Assembly (NCBI GenBank): GCA_964553325.1
Contig: CAZKKI010000071.1
Coordinates: 1-64,000 of the forward strand
DNA from: BMS3ABIN04 sp964553325
GTDB taxonomy: Bacteria > Bacteroidota > Ignavibacteria > Ignavibacteriales > Melioribacteraceae
DNA length: 64,000 nucleotides
Direction: 5' to 3'
Positions 1 to 8,942 of the stretch are shown here, piece after piece; positions within the stretch are counted from its first letter, which is position 1, and the number at the start of each line of letters is the position of its first letter. Below the pieces are notes generated by a model that was not told the DNA's origin, did not search any database, and saw only the letters and a list, made by a program, of their open reading frames with translations. The translations under genes were made by a program, and so were the position numbers.

Positions 1-1
1 T

Positions 2-769
2 TATTTAAATATTAATCCGTTAATTCTAAGGATGTTTAAATCTGATGTATTTCTGATTCCTTATAACATTCGGTTGATAGATGATTTTGCAAAAACATCT
101 AACTTTGCCGGATTTTTTAAAAATCATGCAACATATTACAATAAGTTGATTTCAAACTATTATAAGCTTTGCGATTTCGAAAATATGAAAAAATGGTTGG
201 AAAGTAAGTTTCCGGCAAGATATCAATCGTACAGAATAATTTTTTCTCCGTTGACGGGCGGGTTTCACAATACGATGAATCTTAAAAATAAAAACGGAAC
301 CGCTTCGCAAACATTAATGTTCGTACAAGCTCCTTTTGAAAATATAGACGGACTAAATAAAAAATCGTTTGAAATTGCTGCGAGCAGAATAGCGCGGGTT
401 GTATTTACCGAAATAGATCACAATTATGTAAATCCGTTAACGGATAAATACCGTGCAAAATTGGAAAGCTCGATGACGAATCTTGAAAAGTGGAATGCCA
501 AAACGAACGGAGGTTACAATTCCGAATATGAAACGTTTAACGAATATATGACGTGGGGAGTTTTCAGTCTTTATGCGATGGATACATATTCGCAGAACAA
601 TCTCGATACAATCGTTACGATTCAAGAAAATATGATGACCAATTACCGGAAGTTCGTAAAATTTAAAGAGTTCAACAGAGAACTTATGAAATTGTACGAA
701 CAAAATGGTAAACCGCAAATAGAAATTTTGTACGGACCTATTCTGGAATGGATTAAGGAAAATTCGTAA
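2..769 (+). CDS. DUF4932-like protein, 5' end cut by the window
   Basis: The frame is open from base 2. The first ATG at 32 has no usable ribosome binding site, so the true start is probably upstream and the gene is partial. The visible part is about 255 residues. It is rich in Asn, Lys and aromatic residues and contains FTEIDHNYVNP near the middle, which recalls the acidic/His plus VNP core of DUF4932 proteins, a secreted peptidase-like family of unknown function in Bacteroidetes. No membrane segment is visible in the part seen. Function is not known. The family assignment rests on that one motif and the general style. Confidence 0.6.
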   Translation, partial: YLNINPLILRMFKSDVFLIPYNIRLIDDFAKTSNFAGFFKNHATYYNKLISNYYKLCDFENMKKWLESKFPARYQSYRIIFSPLTGGFHNTMNLKNKNGTASQTLMFVQAPFENIDGLNKKSFEIAASRIARVVFTEIDHNYVNPLTDKYRAKLESSMTNLEKWNAKTNGGYNSEYETFNEYMTWGVFSLYAMDTYSQNNLDTIVTIQENMMTNYRKFVKFKEFNRELMKLYEQNGKPQIEILYGPILEWIKENS

Positions 770-879
770 AGACTCAATCTTTACTAAATATTATCTGCCG
801 TAACCTTTCGGAATATATTTTTTGGTAAATTATATTATTCGAAAAAGAAAAACTATTCGCAAACAATATCAAAACTCCG

Positions 880-1893
880 ATGAAAAAAATATTCTTATCT
901 TTCTTTTTGGTTTTGTTGATTGCAAGTTGTACGAAGAAAAACAACGAAGTTGTTGTTTATACGAGTGTAGATCAAATTTTTTCGGAACCGGTATTGAAAG
1001 ATTTTGAAAAGGAAACCGGAATAAAGGTCAAAGCCGTTTTCGATACGGAAGAAACGAAATCCACAGGCGTCTTAAACCGCTTAATTGCAGAGAAAAATAA
1101 TCCTCAATGTGATTTGTTTTGGAGCGGGGATCCGATGCGTACAATTGTACTGAAGCAAAAAGGAATTACTTTACCTTATTATTCACCCGTTGCCGATGGT
1201 ATTGATCCGGTATTTAAAGATCCTGAACATCATTGGACCGGCTTTTCAGCGCGCGCCAGAGTTTTGATATATAACAAAAACATGCTGAATGAAGAAGATG
1301 TTCCGCAGTCGATTTTCGATTTGACGGATGCAAAGTATAAAGGAATGGTCGCAATAGCCAATCCATTGTTCGGTACAACCACCTTTCATTTCGCGGCGCT
1401 TTATACTGCTTTGGGCGATGAGAGAGCAAGGGAGTTTATAAACGGTCTTGAAAACAACGGAGTTGTAATTGCCACAAGTAACGGCGATGTTAAAAAACGT
1501 GTTGTGCAAGGCGAAATAGCTTGCGGATTGACGGATACCGATGATGCAAATGAAGCGTTAAAAAACGGTGACGAGATCGGTGTTGTTTTTTTGGATCAAA
1601 ACGAAGGAGGATTGGGAAGTTTGATTATGCCGAACACGGTTTGTTTAATCAAGAATTCCCCTAACAAGGAAAATGCAAGAAAACTGTTCGATTATTTGAT
1701 TAGCAAAAAGACGGAGGCAAAACTGGCTGAAAGTTGCGCGCAAATGCCTTTGCACAAAGGGGTGAAAGTGCCCGAAAATGTTCCTTCGCTTGATAACATT
1801 ATTCCGATGAAAATAGATTACGAAAAAACGGCGGAGAAACTAAACGATATTGTTAATGATTTGGAACGGTTCGCAATGTATAATAAAAAATAA
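880..1893 (+). CDS. ABC transporter substrate-binding lipoprotein (Fe3+/thiamine-type family)
   Basis: A periplasmic solute-binding protein of the extracellular family 1 type. The N-terminus is a lipoprotein signal (LLIASC), followed by VVVYTSVDQIFSEPVLKDF and ETGIKV, the usual opening of FbpA/AfuA/thiamine-type binding proteins. At 337 residues the length is typical. It delivers its ligand to the permease and ATPase encoded next (1964 and 3525). The paired tyrosines that bind iron in FbpA are not obvious: the corresponding region reads GLTDTDDANEAL. Ferric iron is therefore only one possible substrate; a small organic or phosphonate ligand would also fit. The family is clear, the ligand is not. 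Confidence 0.85.
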   Translation: MKKIFLSFFLVLLIASCTKKNNEVVVYTSVDQIFSEPVLKDFEKETGIKVKAVFDTEETKSTGVLNRLIAEKNNPQCDLFWSGDPMRTIVLKQKGITLPYYSPVADGIDPVFKDPEHHWTGFSARARVLIYNKNMLNEEDVPQSIFDLTDAKYKGMVAIANPLFGTTTFHFAALYTALGDERAREFINGLENNGVVIATSNGDVKKRVVQGEIACGLTDTDDANEALKNGDEIGVVFLDQNEGGLGSLIMPNTVCLIKNSPNKENARKLFDYLISKKTEAKLAESCAQMPLHKGVKVPENVPSLDNIIPMKIDYEKTAEKLNDIVNDLERFAMYNKK

Positions 1894-1963
1894 TTTTACG
1901 GTTATCGCTGTGGTGTGTTAAGGGTTTTGGCTATAAATATAAATTAAATAATTAATATTAAAA

Positions 1964-3541
1964 TTGTACAAATTACGCTGCAAATCGTGTTCCGTTGTTT
2001 ACGCTCTGTTTTTTCTGTTTGTTACGGTACCGGTAATTTATACTTTCGGTTCCACACTCGTGGATTTTTCATTTCTTACACACGCTGCCGAATCATTAAA
2101 CGAATTAAGATCCGGTCTTTTATTAAAAAGTATAGTTATTGCATCGGCGGTTGGAATTTTGTCAACAGTATTCGGAATTTTAATCGGCTTTTTAATTTAC
2201 AAAACTGATCTCCGGTACCGCAATTTTTTCAAAATTGCTCTTTTGATACCTCTTTTTATCTCACCCTATATTTGGGCGGTTGCATGGAAAGATTTGTTTT
2301 TTCTGTTGGTTGGTAACACGGATTTCATTTATTCTGATTACGGTGTGGTGTTGGTACTTACAACTGTTTTTACACCGTTATCTTTTTTAATTATCGGAAG
2401 CGCTTTGCTAAATATAGATTCCGCTTTGGAAGAAAGCGGATTGATGATAACCGAATTCAAAAACGTTTTAATCAAAATCACTTTGCCTTTAATAAAACCG
2501 GCCGTTTACGGTTCGTTTATACTTGTATTTATTTTCAGTATTTCGGAGTTTTCTGTCCCCGCTTTCCTTGGTGTTGAAGTCTTTACTACGGAAATCTTCA
2601 AACAATTTTCCGCGTTTTATAATCACTCCGTAGCAATATTGCAATCGTTACTGCTTGTTGTAATTTGTGTGCTTTTATTATTAAGCGAAAGAAAATATTT
2701 ATCGGGTGCTCCGTTTTTATCGATCGGTAACAAAGGAACGAAAAGTAAAATATATAGGTTCGGTACCGGAAATTATTACGGGATTTTGTTTTTAGCGGTC
2801 TGGTTTGTAGTTACTTCCTTATTGCCGGTTGCCGTACTTACAGTACAATCGTTTCACAAAGGTACTGAATTTATTTTCAAAGCAAATGAGATGCTTGGTT
2901 CTACGTTTGCGGTATCGTTCGGCTTGGCAGCCAGCGGAGCTATGTTAATTGTGTTTATAGGCTTTGCCGGTGCGTTTTATTCATTGGTAAAGCGGGAATC
3001 GGCATTGAAAAAAGCTTTCGATTGGTCTTTGCTTATTACGTTTGCGATCCCCTCAATAATTTTGGGCATCAGTTTGATAAAATTTTACAACCGCCCATAT
3101 TTAAATTTTATATATTCAAGTTTGGGTATTATCATTATCGGGTATACCGGGAAGTTTTCGTTTATATCATATAAAATTATTGAAAACTCTTTACGTCAAA
3201 TTCCACCGGCTTTTTTAGAATCGGCAAGACTACAAGGTATTAAACCTTTTTCACAAGTGAAAAATATTATTCTACCTTTAATTTTACCTTCAATACTTGC
3301 TTCATTTGTAATAGGGTTTGTTTTTAGTATTGAAGAACTTGGAATGACGATTATGCTTTATCCGCCGGGCAGTGAAATTTTACCGATAAAAGTTTTCACA
3401 TTAATGGCAAATGCACCGAAAGAATTGACCGCTTCAATGACTTTAATTGTTTTTTCGATTACATTGTTTACATTGTTAATTTTTTATTTCTTGATCGGTT
3501 TTTTAATTAGACGGAATAAATTTTATGATGATCGAATTTAG
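1964..3541 (+). CDS. ABC transporter permease, FbpB/ThiP-type, double domain
   Basis: A 525-residue integral membrane protein with about 12 hydrophobic segments in two homologous halves, as in FbpB-type permeases that work as one polypeptide. The EAA loops are visible in both halves: residues beginning EESGLM in the first and ESARLQGIKPFSQVKNIILPL in the second. These contact the ATPase. The only start in frame is TTG at 1964, because a stop lies at 1949-1951 and no ATG or GTG comes before the first membrane segment. The end overlaps the ATPase gene by 17 bases, so translation is probably coupled. Confidence 0.88.
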   Translation: MYKLRCKSCSVVYALFFLFVTVPVIYTFGSTLVDFSFLTHAAESLNELRSGLLLKSIVIASAVGILSTVFGILIGFLIYKTDLRYRNFFKIALLIPLFISPYIWAVAWKDLFFLLVGNTDFIYSDYGVVLVLTTVFTPLSFLIIGSALLNIDSALEESGLMITEFKNVLIKITLPLIKPAVYGSFILVFIFSISEFSVPAFLGVEVFTTEIFKQFSAFYNHSVAILQSLLLVVICVLLLLSERKYLSGAPFLSIGNKGTKSKIYRFGTGNYYGILFLAVWFVVTSLLPVAVLTVQSFHKGTEFIFKANEMLGSTFAVSFGLAASGAMLIVFIGFAGAFYSLVKRESALKKAFDWSLLITFAIPSIILGISLIKFYNRPYLNFIYSSLGIIIIGYTGKFSFISYKIIENSLRQIPPAFLESARLQGIKPFSQVKNIILPLILPSILASFVIGFVFSIEELGMTIMLYPPGSEILPIKVFTLMANAPKELTASMTLIVFSITLFTLLIFYFLIGFLIRRNKFYDDRI

Positions 3542-4238
3542 GAACGTAGCACATTCTTACGGTAAAAAAGATGTCTTTCGTAATTTAAATATGATGCTAC
3601 GGAAGAATAAACTGACTTGCCTTCTTGGAGGTTCTGGTTGCGGTAAAACTACCGTGTTGCGTTTAATTGCAGGATTGGAAAAACCGTTATCTGGTGAAAT
3701 TTTAATTTCCGGTAAAATTGTTAGCGAAAGCAACAGGATTATTGTACAGCCGCATAAAAGAAATATAGGATTTATTTTTCAAGATTTGGCTTTGTGGCCT
3801 CACTTCACGGTTTATAAAAATATTGCATTCGGACTTGAAGAAAGGAAATCGAGAAATACGAAAAACAAAGTTTTCGAGATGTTAGATTTTTTCGGTATCG
3901 ATGAACTTGCCGACAAGTACCCGCATCAACTTTCCGGTGGACAGAAACAGTTGGTTGCCATTGCACGCGCTCTTGTATTAAATCCGGAAATTTTACTTAT
4001 GGACGAACCGTTGGCGAATTTGGATGTGAAATTGAAGAGAAAAATATTAAATCACATTGAAAAGCTGAAACAAGATTTTAACCTTACGATAATATACGTA
4101 ACTCACGATCATAAGGAAGCGTTTGCAGTTTCCGACGAAATTGTTGTTATGAATAGCGGTAAAATAGAAGCGGCTGGAACGGCCGAGGAAATTAAAAAAT
4201 CGGAAAACGAATTTGTTAAATATTTCTTAGAATTTTAA
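3525..4238 (+). CDS. ABC transporter ATP-binding protein (short FbpC-type)
   Basis: ATPase subunit that powers the importer encoded by the two preceding genes. Walker A is GGSGCGKTT, the Q-loop lies in FIFQDLALWPH, the signature is LSGGQKQ, Walker B is ILLMDEP, and the switch histidine is in YVTHDHKEA. At 237 residues it ends right after the nucleotide-binding domain. The C-terminal TOBE/regulatory domain of classical FbpC or MalK proteins (about 350 residues) is absent, so any substrate-dependent inhibition through that domain is lost. The start ATG lies inside the permease gene. Confidence 0.9.
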   Translation: MMIEFRNVAHSYGKKDVFRNLNMMLRKNKLTCLLGGSGCGKTTVLRLIAGLEKPLSGEILISGKIVSESNRIIVQPHKRNIGFIFQDLALWPHFTVYKNIAFGLEERKSRNTKNKVFEMLDFFGIDELADKYPHQLSGGQKQLVAIARALVLNPEILLMDEPLANLDVKLKRKILNHIEKLKQDFNLTIIYVTHDHKEAFAVSDEIVVMNSGKIEAAGTAEEIKKSENEFVKYFLEF

Positions 4239-4288
4239 TTCTCAATATTTAAATCTAAGTCGAAATTTAAATTTAAAGTGAGGGGAAA

Positions 4289-5011
4289 ATGGGAAGGATC
4301 ATTTTAATTATTGTAATTTTCGGTATCGTAACTACGTGCAACCAGGTTAAAAGTAAATCACCTGAGGAAAACCGAAAAGTGAAAAAAGCAACGGAAGCGG
4401 CACCGCTATTGCTAAAAGATACCACTTTTACATTTGAGGAATATGAAATTGGTAAATTGCCCGGTGGTTGGTCGCAATACTTTACGGGAAGGGGCGATAC
4501 AACAGATTGGAAAATTGTAAATGATAACGGTAACAAAGTATTGGCACAATTATCCGCCGATAATCCGAATTACCATTTTAACGTTGCGGTTTATGACGGC
4601 TTTAAAACGAAAAATGTGAAACTGAAAGTAAAGCTGAAAGGTGTGAAAGGAAAAAAAGATCAAGGTGGCGGATTTGTTTGGCGTTTCGCAAATGCCGATA
4701 ATTATTACGTTGTACGGGCAAACCCGTTAGAAGATAATGTTGTTTTGTACAAAGTTGTAAACGGAAGAAGAACCGATTTACCCCTTGTGGGGAAAGGAAG
4801 AACTTATGGCGTTGATGTCCCGCCGCTTGGTAACCGTTGGAATGAATTAGCCTTAACCGTTGAAGATGATTTATTCACCGTATTTCTGAACGGTGAGGAA
4901 TTATTTAAAGTGAAAGACGAAACATTTAACGGAGAGGGTAAAATAGGATTGTGGACAAAAGCCGATGCGGTAACTTACTTTGATGAATTTCACGTTATGA
5001 AAATAAAATGA
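4289..5011 (+). CDS. Secreted LamG/DUF1080-like beta-sandwich protein
   Basis: Begins with a hydrophobic export signal ending in VTTC, probably a lipoprotein site. The remainder (about residues 50-240) has the pattern of a concanavalin-like jelly-roll of the DUF1080/3-keto-disaccharide hydrolase type: TFEEYEIGKLPGGW, FVWRFANADNYYVVRANP, NRWNELALTVEDD, FTVFLNGEELFKVKD, GKIGLWTKADAVTYFDEF. Such domains bind or cleave sugars at the cell surface. No catalytic residues can be named from sequence alone. The gene ends in an ATGA overlap with marC. Confident on fold class, unsure on substrate. Confidence 0.75.
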   Translation: MGRIILIIVIFGIVTTCNQVKSKSPEENRKVKKATEAAPLLLKDTTFTFEEYEIGKLPGGWSQYFTGRGDTTDWKIVNDNGNKVLAQLSADNPNYHFNVAVYDGFKTKNVKLKVKLKGVKGKKDQGGGFVWRFANADNYYVVRANPLEDNVVLYKVVNGRRTDLPLVGKGRTYGVDVPPLGNRWNELALTVEDDLFTVFLNGEELFKVKDETFNGEGKIGLWTKADAVTYFDEFHVMKIK

Positions 5012-5625
5012 GTGATATGCTAACATTTGTTATAACGGTATTTACCGGATTTTTTGCAATAATGAACCCGGTTGCCAATATTCCCATATTTTTATCTTTG
5101 GTGCAAGATGCGGACGTCGAAACGCAAAAACGCATTAGTAAGAAAGCAACCCTAACGGCTTTTTTTATTGTAGTTTCGTTTGTTGTCCTCGGTAAATTTA
5201 TATTTGAACTGTTTGGAATTACAATACCGGCATTTAAAATAACCGGCGGAATTTTGGTTTTTTACGTTGGTTTCGAAATGTTGCAATCAAAAAAGTCTGC
5301 GGTAACACATTTAAAGAATGCAAAAATAGACGAAGACATTGCCGTATCGCCTCTTGCTATTCCGATATTAGCCGGACCCGGTACAATTGTTACAGCTATG
5401 AATTTTGTAGCGAATTCGGATTATATAAAAATAGGCATTGTAATTTTGGTATTTGGTGTTATGTGTTTTATCACATATGTATTTTTTAATATGAGCGAGT
5501 ATTTGCTAAAAAAAATAGGAAATAATGTTATTGCTGTAATCGGTAAGATAATGGGATTGATTTTGGCAATTATCGGGACAAACATGATTATTGAGGGATT
5601 AAAATTGGCATTTAATTTAAAATAA
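5008..5625 (+). CDS. MarC/NAAT-family integral membrane protein
   Basis: A 205-residue membrane protein with six predicted helices, of the MarC family. Family hallmarks are the opening FFAIMNPVANIPIFLSL and the central LAIPILAGPGTIVTAMNF. Members were once called multiple antibiotic resistance proteins, but that role is not supported; some archaeal relatives move neutral amino acids. The start codon overlaps the stop of the upstream lipoprotein gene (ATGA), so the two are co-translated. Confidence 0.9.
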   Translation: MSDMLTFVITVFTGFFAIMNPVANIPIFLSLVQDADVETQKRISKKATLTAFFIVVSFVVLGKFIFELFGITIPAFKITGGILVFYVGFEMLQSKKSAVTHLKNAKIDEDIAVSPLAIPILAGPGTIVTAMNFVANSDYIKIGIVILVFGVMCFITYVFFNMSEYLLKKIGNNVIAVIGKIMGLILAIIGTNMIIEGLKLAFNLK

Positions 5626-5755
5626 GGATTGGATGAAAATAAAAATAAGTTTGATTTATGTTTTATATTATAAACATTGGGAAAAATTTTTCAACAAAAC
5701 TTAAACCGGTATTGGAGTTTACCGAATAATAAACAATTATCCAATGTGAATAGCA

Positions 5756-6781
5756 ATGAATATGAAGTATTTGAAAAACGAGAATTTATTTTGGAACCGT
5801 TATAAAAACGGCTTTTTATATTTGGTGCTAGTTGTAAGCTTATTATATTGTTCGAAACCGGATATTGTGGAAAGAGAAGCGGGAATAAGAACCGAAACGA
5901 TTAAAATAGATGGTATTGATAGACGATTTGCATTTTATGCGCCGGAACATATTGGGGTTGCCAACGTTCCGTTAATTTTTGAACTACACGGGGGAGGGAT
6001 TTACATTGAAGATATGACAGGGGAAAGCGGTTACAAAACACCGTATAAGTTATGGATGAATTTGGCGGAAGTCGAAAAATTTATAATTGTTTATCCCGAA
6101 GGTTTAAATGGTGCATACGGTAAACCTACATGGAATGATTGCAGAGGTGATTGCTCTGTATATTCTAACGCGGATGATGTGAAATTTATTGGAATTTTAA
6201 TCGACTGGTTTAAAACCAATTACAATATTGATGAAAACAGAATTTATATTTCCGGAACCTCAAACGGGGGTTTTATGGCGTTAAGGTTAGCGGTTGAATC
6301 CGGTGATAAAATTGCCGCGGTAGCTGCGGTTGCTGCCGGGATGCCGGCTAAAAGCAAATGTGGTACCCCTTCCAACCCGGTTTCCGTTTTATTTATGAAT
6401 GGAACGGACGATAATCATTTACCGTATAATGGTGGTTATGTTTCTAACCCTCCCAGTCCGTTACACGGTTCCGTGCTTCCTACGGATAGTTCCGTTTCTT
6501 TTTGGGTGCGGTTTAATAAGACCGACACGATTCCGACAGTAACTACATTTGACGATCTGGATAGCAGTGACGGCGGGATTGTAGAGAAGTATTCTTATAA
6601 ACATGGAAAAAACGGAACGGAAGTAATCCTTTATAAAATTAACGGTGGTGGCCATTCGGCTCCGAGTATCAAGGAACGATATTCGAAGTTATACGAACAG
6701 TATTTCAATCACCAAAACCATGATATAGAAATGACAACGGAAGTTTGGGAGTTTTTTAAGGATAAAGTTTTAATAAAATGA
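5756..6781 (+). CDS. Secreted PHB-depolymerase-like esterase (LpqC family)
   Basis: A 341-residue alpha/beta hydrolase. The N-terminus carries a hydrophobic segment ending in SLLYC, a likely lipoprotein signal. The oxyanion region is FELHGGG, the nucleophile elbow is GTSNGGFM (Ser in GTSNG), an acidic residue follows in GTDDNHLPY, and the catalytic His is in NGGGHSAP. Two cysteines in WNDCRGDC are placed as in feruloyl esterase/PHB-depolymerase-like enzymes. It probably hydrolyses an ester on a polymer outside the cytoplasm; the substrate is not known. It stands alone after a 130-base gap. Confidence 0.85.
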   Translation: MNMKYLKNENLFWNRYKNGFLYLVLVVSLLYCSKPDIVEREAGIRTETIKIDGIDRRFAFYAPEHIGVANVPLIFELHGGGIYIEDMTGESGYKTPYKLWMNLAEVEKFIIVYPEGLNGAYGKPTWNDCRGDCSVYSNADDVKFIGILIDWFKTNYNIDENRIYISGTSNGGFMALRLAVESGDKIAAVAAVAAGMPAKSKCGTPSNPVSVLFMNGTDDNHLPYNGGYVSNPPSPLHGSVLPTDSSVSFWVRFNKTDTIPTVTTFDDLDSSDGGIVEKYSYKHGKNGTEVILYKINGGGHSAPSIKERYSKLYEQYFNHQNHDIEMTTEVWEFFKDKVLIK

Positions 6782-6915
6782 TACCGTTGATGGAGATGTA
6801 ATTAAATTTAATAAATGCAAATCGATTAAATTAATGGAACAGTAAAATCATTTCTGATCCTAACTTTTTACAAAATAATGGAGTTATCCAACTGATAAGA
6901 CAAGTATGATTATAG

Positions 6916-7044
6916 GATGCTCATTCCGAACTTCATGCTGTTGCGGAAGTATACGGATCATCCGATTCGAAAGAAAAATTCTTGAGAGATTTTGACAAAG
7001 CTTGGGATAAAGTAATGAATTTGGATATATTTGATTTAAGGTAA
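6916..7044 (+). pseudogene. katG: Remnant of catalase-peroxidase (katG) 3' end
   Basis: A 42-codon open stretch ending in TAA that matches the C-terminal tail of KatG. It reads SELHAVAEVYGSSD, then KEKFLRDFDKAW, then DKVMNLDIFDLR, against the family pattern S-LRAVAEVYAS-D-EKFV-DFV-AW-KVMN-DRFDL. It is preceded directly by an in-frame TAG, and no start codon or other KatG motif lies upstream. The short run DPNFLQN near 6860 could be the decayed end of the motif that precedes it in KatG. It is followed by a normal-looking terminator at 7064. A decayed gene, not expressed as catalase. The rest of 6782-7228 shows only the terminator and the inverted repeat listed separately. Confidence 0.82.
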
Positions 7045-7063
7045 TATGATAAAATATTTAACT

Positions 7064-7097
7064 AAACGGTTTGGGAAAATTCTCAAACCGTTTTTTT
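7064..7097 (+). terminator. Rho-independent terminator
   Basis: AAACGGTTTG pairs with CAAACCGTTT around a short A-rich loop and is followed by a run of seven T. It probably once ended katG transcription and now separates the esterase region from the acyl-CoA synthetase gene. Confidence 0.85.
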
Positions 7098-7120
7098 ATT
7101 TTAATTATATAAAGTTTATC

Positions 7121-7144
7121 ATGAAATTTAGGTATAAATTTCAT
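7121..7144. promoter_or_regulatory. Perfect inverted repeat, candidate operator
   Basis: ATGAAATTT and AAATTTCAT form 9-base arms around AGGTAT. The site lies about 85 bases before the acyl-CoA synthetase start, where a repressor could act. A perfect 24-base dyad suits a dimeric TetR/FadR-type regulator of fatty acid genes. The binding protein is not encoded nearby. The assignment is inferred from symmetry and position only. Confidence 0.45.
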
Positions 7145-7228
7145 AAATTCGTTTTACAATATGCCCCTGCTCTTTGAAAGACCTCCGGCAAAAATGACTC
7201 TTTAACAAACCGAAAGAGGTAAAACACT

Positions 7229-8875
7229 ATGGAAAAGTTTATTGATTTTGGTTACAAGTACCAACTCACCATTAAACAACTTCTTAATCATGTGCTGGAC
7301 TGGAAACCCGATGAAAAAATATTTTATCGAGACTCATTCAGCTATACTTATGCCGATTTTTACAAACGAGTGAACAAACTTGCCAATCTACTTGAATCAT
7401 TGGGAGTGGAAAAAGGGGATATGGTTGCCGTTATCGATTGGGACAGTCACCGTTATCTTGAACACTACTTTGCCGTTCCGATGATGGGAGCAATATTACA
7501 TCATGTGAATGTCAGACTTTCACCGGATCAAATGCTTTATACCATCAATCATGCCGAAGATAAAATTTTAGTAGTGCATAAGGATTTCGAACCGTTGATT
7601 GCGAAGCTTAAAGCCGGTTTTGAAACCGTTAAAACAATCATTTTTATTTCCGACGGAGACGATAATTTTTCGCCCCAGTTCGAAACTGTAGGCGAATATG
7701 AAAAACTTTTAGAAGAGCAAAATGAGCATTACGAGTTCCCCGACTTGGATGAAAACACAATAGCAACAACATTTTATACCACCGGAACAACCGGTAATCC
7801 GAAAGGGGTTTTTTTCACCCATCGGCAATTGGTCTTACACACCTTGGTTTTAGCCCTGTCCTTCGGCAATTTCGGAAATCCTATCAGTGTAACGATTCAC
7901 GACGTTTATATGCCGCTTACACCGATGTTTCATGTTCACGCATGGGGAATGCCTTATGCGGCAACTTTAATGGGATTAAAGCAAATTTACCCCGGGCGGT
8001 ACGATGAACTATTGGTTAAATTAATTTTGCAGCACAGGGTAACGGTTTCGCATTGTGTACCGACAATTCTTCAAATGATTTTGGATAATCCCGCTACAGC
8101 AAATTTAGATTTCTCTTTTTGGAAGGTTGTTATCGGAGGTTCTGCTTTAACAAAATCGCTTGCGAGAAAGGCAATGGAGCGTAATATTAAAGTGATGAGC
8201 GGTTACGGACTTTCGGAAACGGCTCCGTTGTTAACTTTGGCTACATTGCGACCTGGCAAGGAAAATACCGACTTCGAAGAAAAATTGGACTTGATAACGC
8301 GAACGGGTTTCCCGGTACCGTTGGTTCAACTTAAAATTGTTGACGAGAATATGAATGAAAAACCGAGAGGCAAAAATAATGTTGGCGAAATTGTTGTGCG
8401 GGCTCCTTGGTTAACGGGCGGTTACTTTAAAGTAGAAGAAAAATCAAAAGAGTTGTGGAAAGGCGGCTGGATGCATACCGGTGATATTGCTTACCGGGAT
8501 GAAGAAGGATATTTTAAAATTACCGACCGCTTGAAGGATGTAATTAAAACCGGAGGGGAATGGGTTTCTTCTCTCGATTTGGAAAATATGATTGAACAAA
8601 ACAAATACGTGGCAACGGCAGCTGTTATCGGTGTGCCCGACGAAAAATGGGGGGAACGACCAGTTGCGTTTGTTGTTAAAACTGCCGATGCTCCGCCCGA
8701 CGAAGAAGTTGAAAATTCAATTAACGATACTTTGAAATCGTTTGTTGAGACGGGTAAAATAGAAAAGTGGGCGATACCCAATCGCTTTATTTTAGTTGAT
8801 GAAATTCCAAAGACAAGCGTCGGTAAACTCGATAAGAAATTACTCCGGAAAATTTACGCTGAAAAATATGCGTAA
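7229..8875 (+). CDS. Fatty acyl-CoA synthetase (AMP-forming, medium/long chain)
   Basis: Activates a fatty acid to acyl-CoA through an acyl-adenylate in the cytoplasm. 548 residues. The P-loop motif is TTFYTTGTTGNPKG, motif A5 is MSGYGLSETAP, motif A7 is GWMHTGDIAYRDEEGYF, the hinge is ITDRLKDVIKTGGEWVSS, and the C-terminal lysine motif is KTSVGKLDKK. The ending resembles the AlkK/FadD-like medium-chain group more than acetyl-CoA synthetase. The ATG follows AAAGAGGTAAAACACT. Just before it CTCTTT and AAAGAG can pair, which would cover the ribosome binding site. Monocistronic, with a terminator at each side. Confidence 0.92.
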   Translation: MEKFIDFGYKYQLTIKQLLNHVLDWKPDEKIFYRDSFSYTYADFYKRVNKLANLLESLGVEKGDMVAVIDWDSHRYLEHYFAVPMMGAILHHVNVRLSPDQMLYTINHAEDKILVVHKDFEPLIAKLKAGFETVKTIIFISDGDDNFSPQFETVGEYEKLLEEQNEHYEFPDLDENTIATTFYTTGTTGNPKGVFFTHRQLVLHTLVLALSFGNFGNPISVTIHDVYMPLTPMFHVHAWGMPYAATLMGLKQIYPGRYDELLVKLILQHRVTVSHCVPTILQMILDNPATANLDFSFWKVVIGGSALTKSLARKAMERNIKVMSGYGLSETAPLLTLATLRPGKENTDFEEKLDLITRTGFPVPLVQLKIVDENMNEKPRGKNNVGEIVVRAPWLTGGYFKVEEKSKELWKGGWMHTGDIAYRDEEGYFKITDRLKDVIKTGGEWVSSLDLENMIEQNKYVATAAVIGVPDEKWGERPVAFVVKTADAPPDEEVENSINDTLKSFVETGKIEKWAIPNRFILVDEIPKTSVGKLDKKLLRKIYAEKYA

Positions 8876-8913
8876 TTAATTTGTGTTTATTCTTCACCGA
8901 AACAAAATTTCTG

Positions 8914-8942
8914 AGTCCGGTACTTATGGTATCGGACTTTTT
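8914..8942. terminator. Terminator after acyl-CoA synthetase, probably bidirectional
   Basis: AGTCCGGTAC and GTATCGGACT form a stem with one mismatch, followed by TTTTT. The other strand also has a hairpin, so it can end the minus-strand remnant that stops at 8941. Confidence 0.75.
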
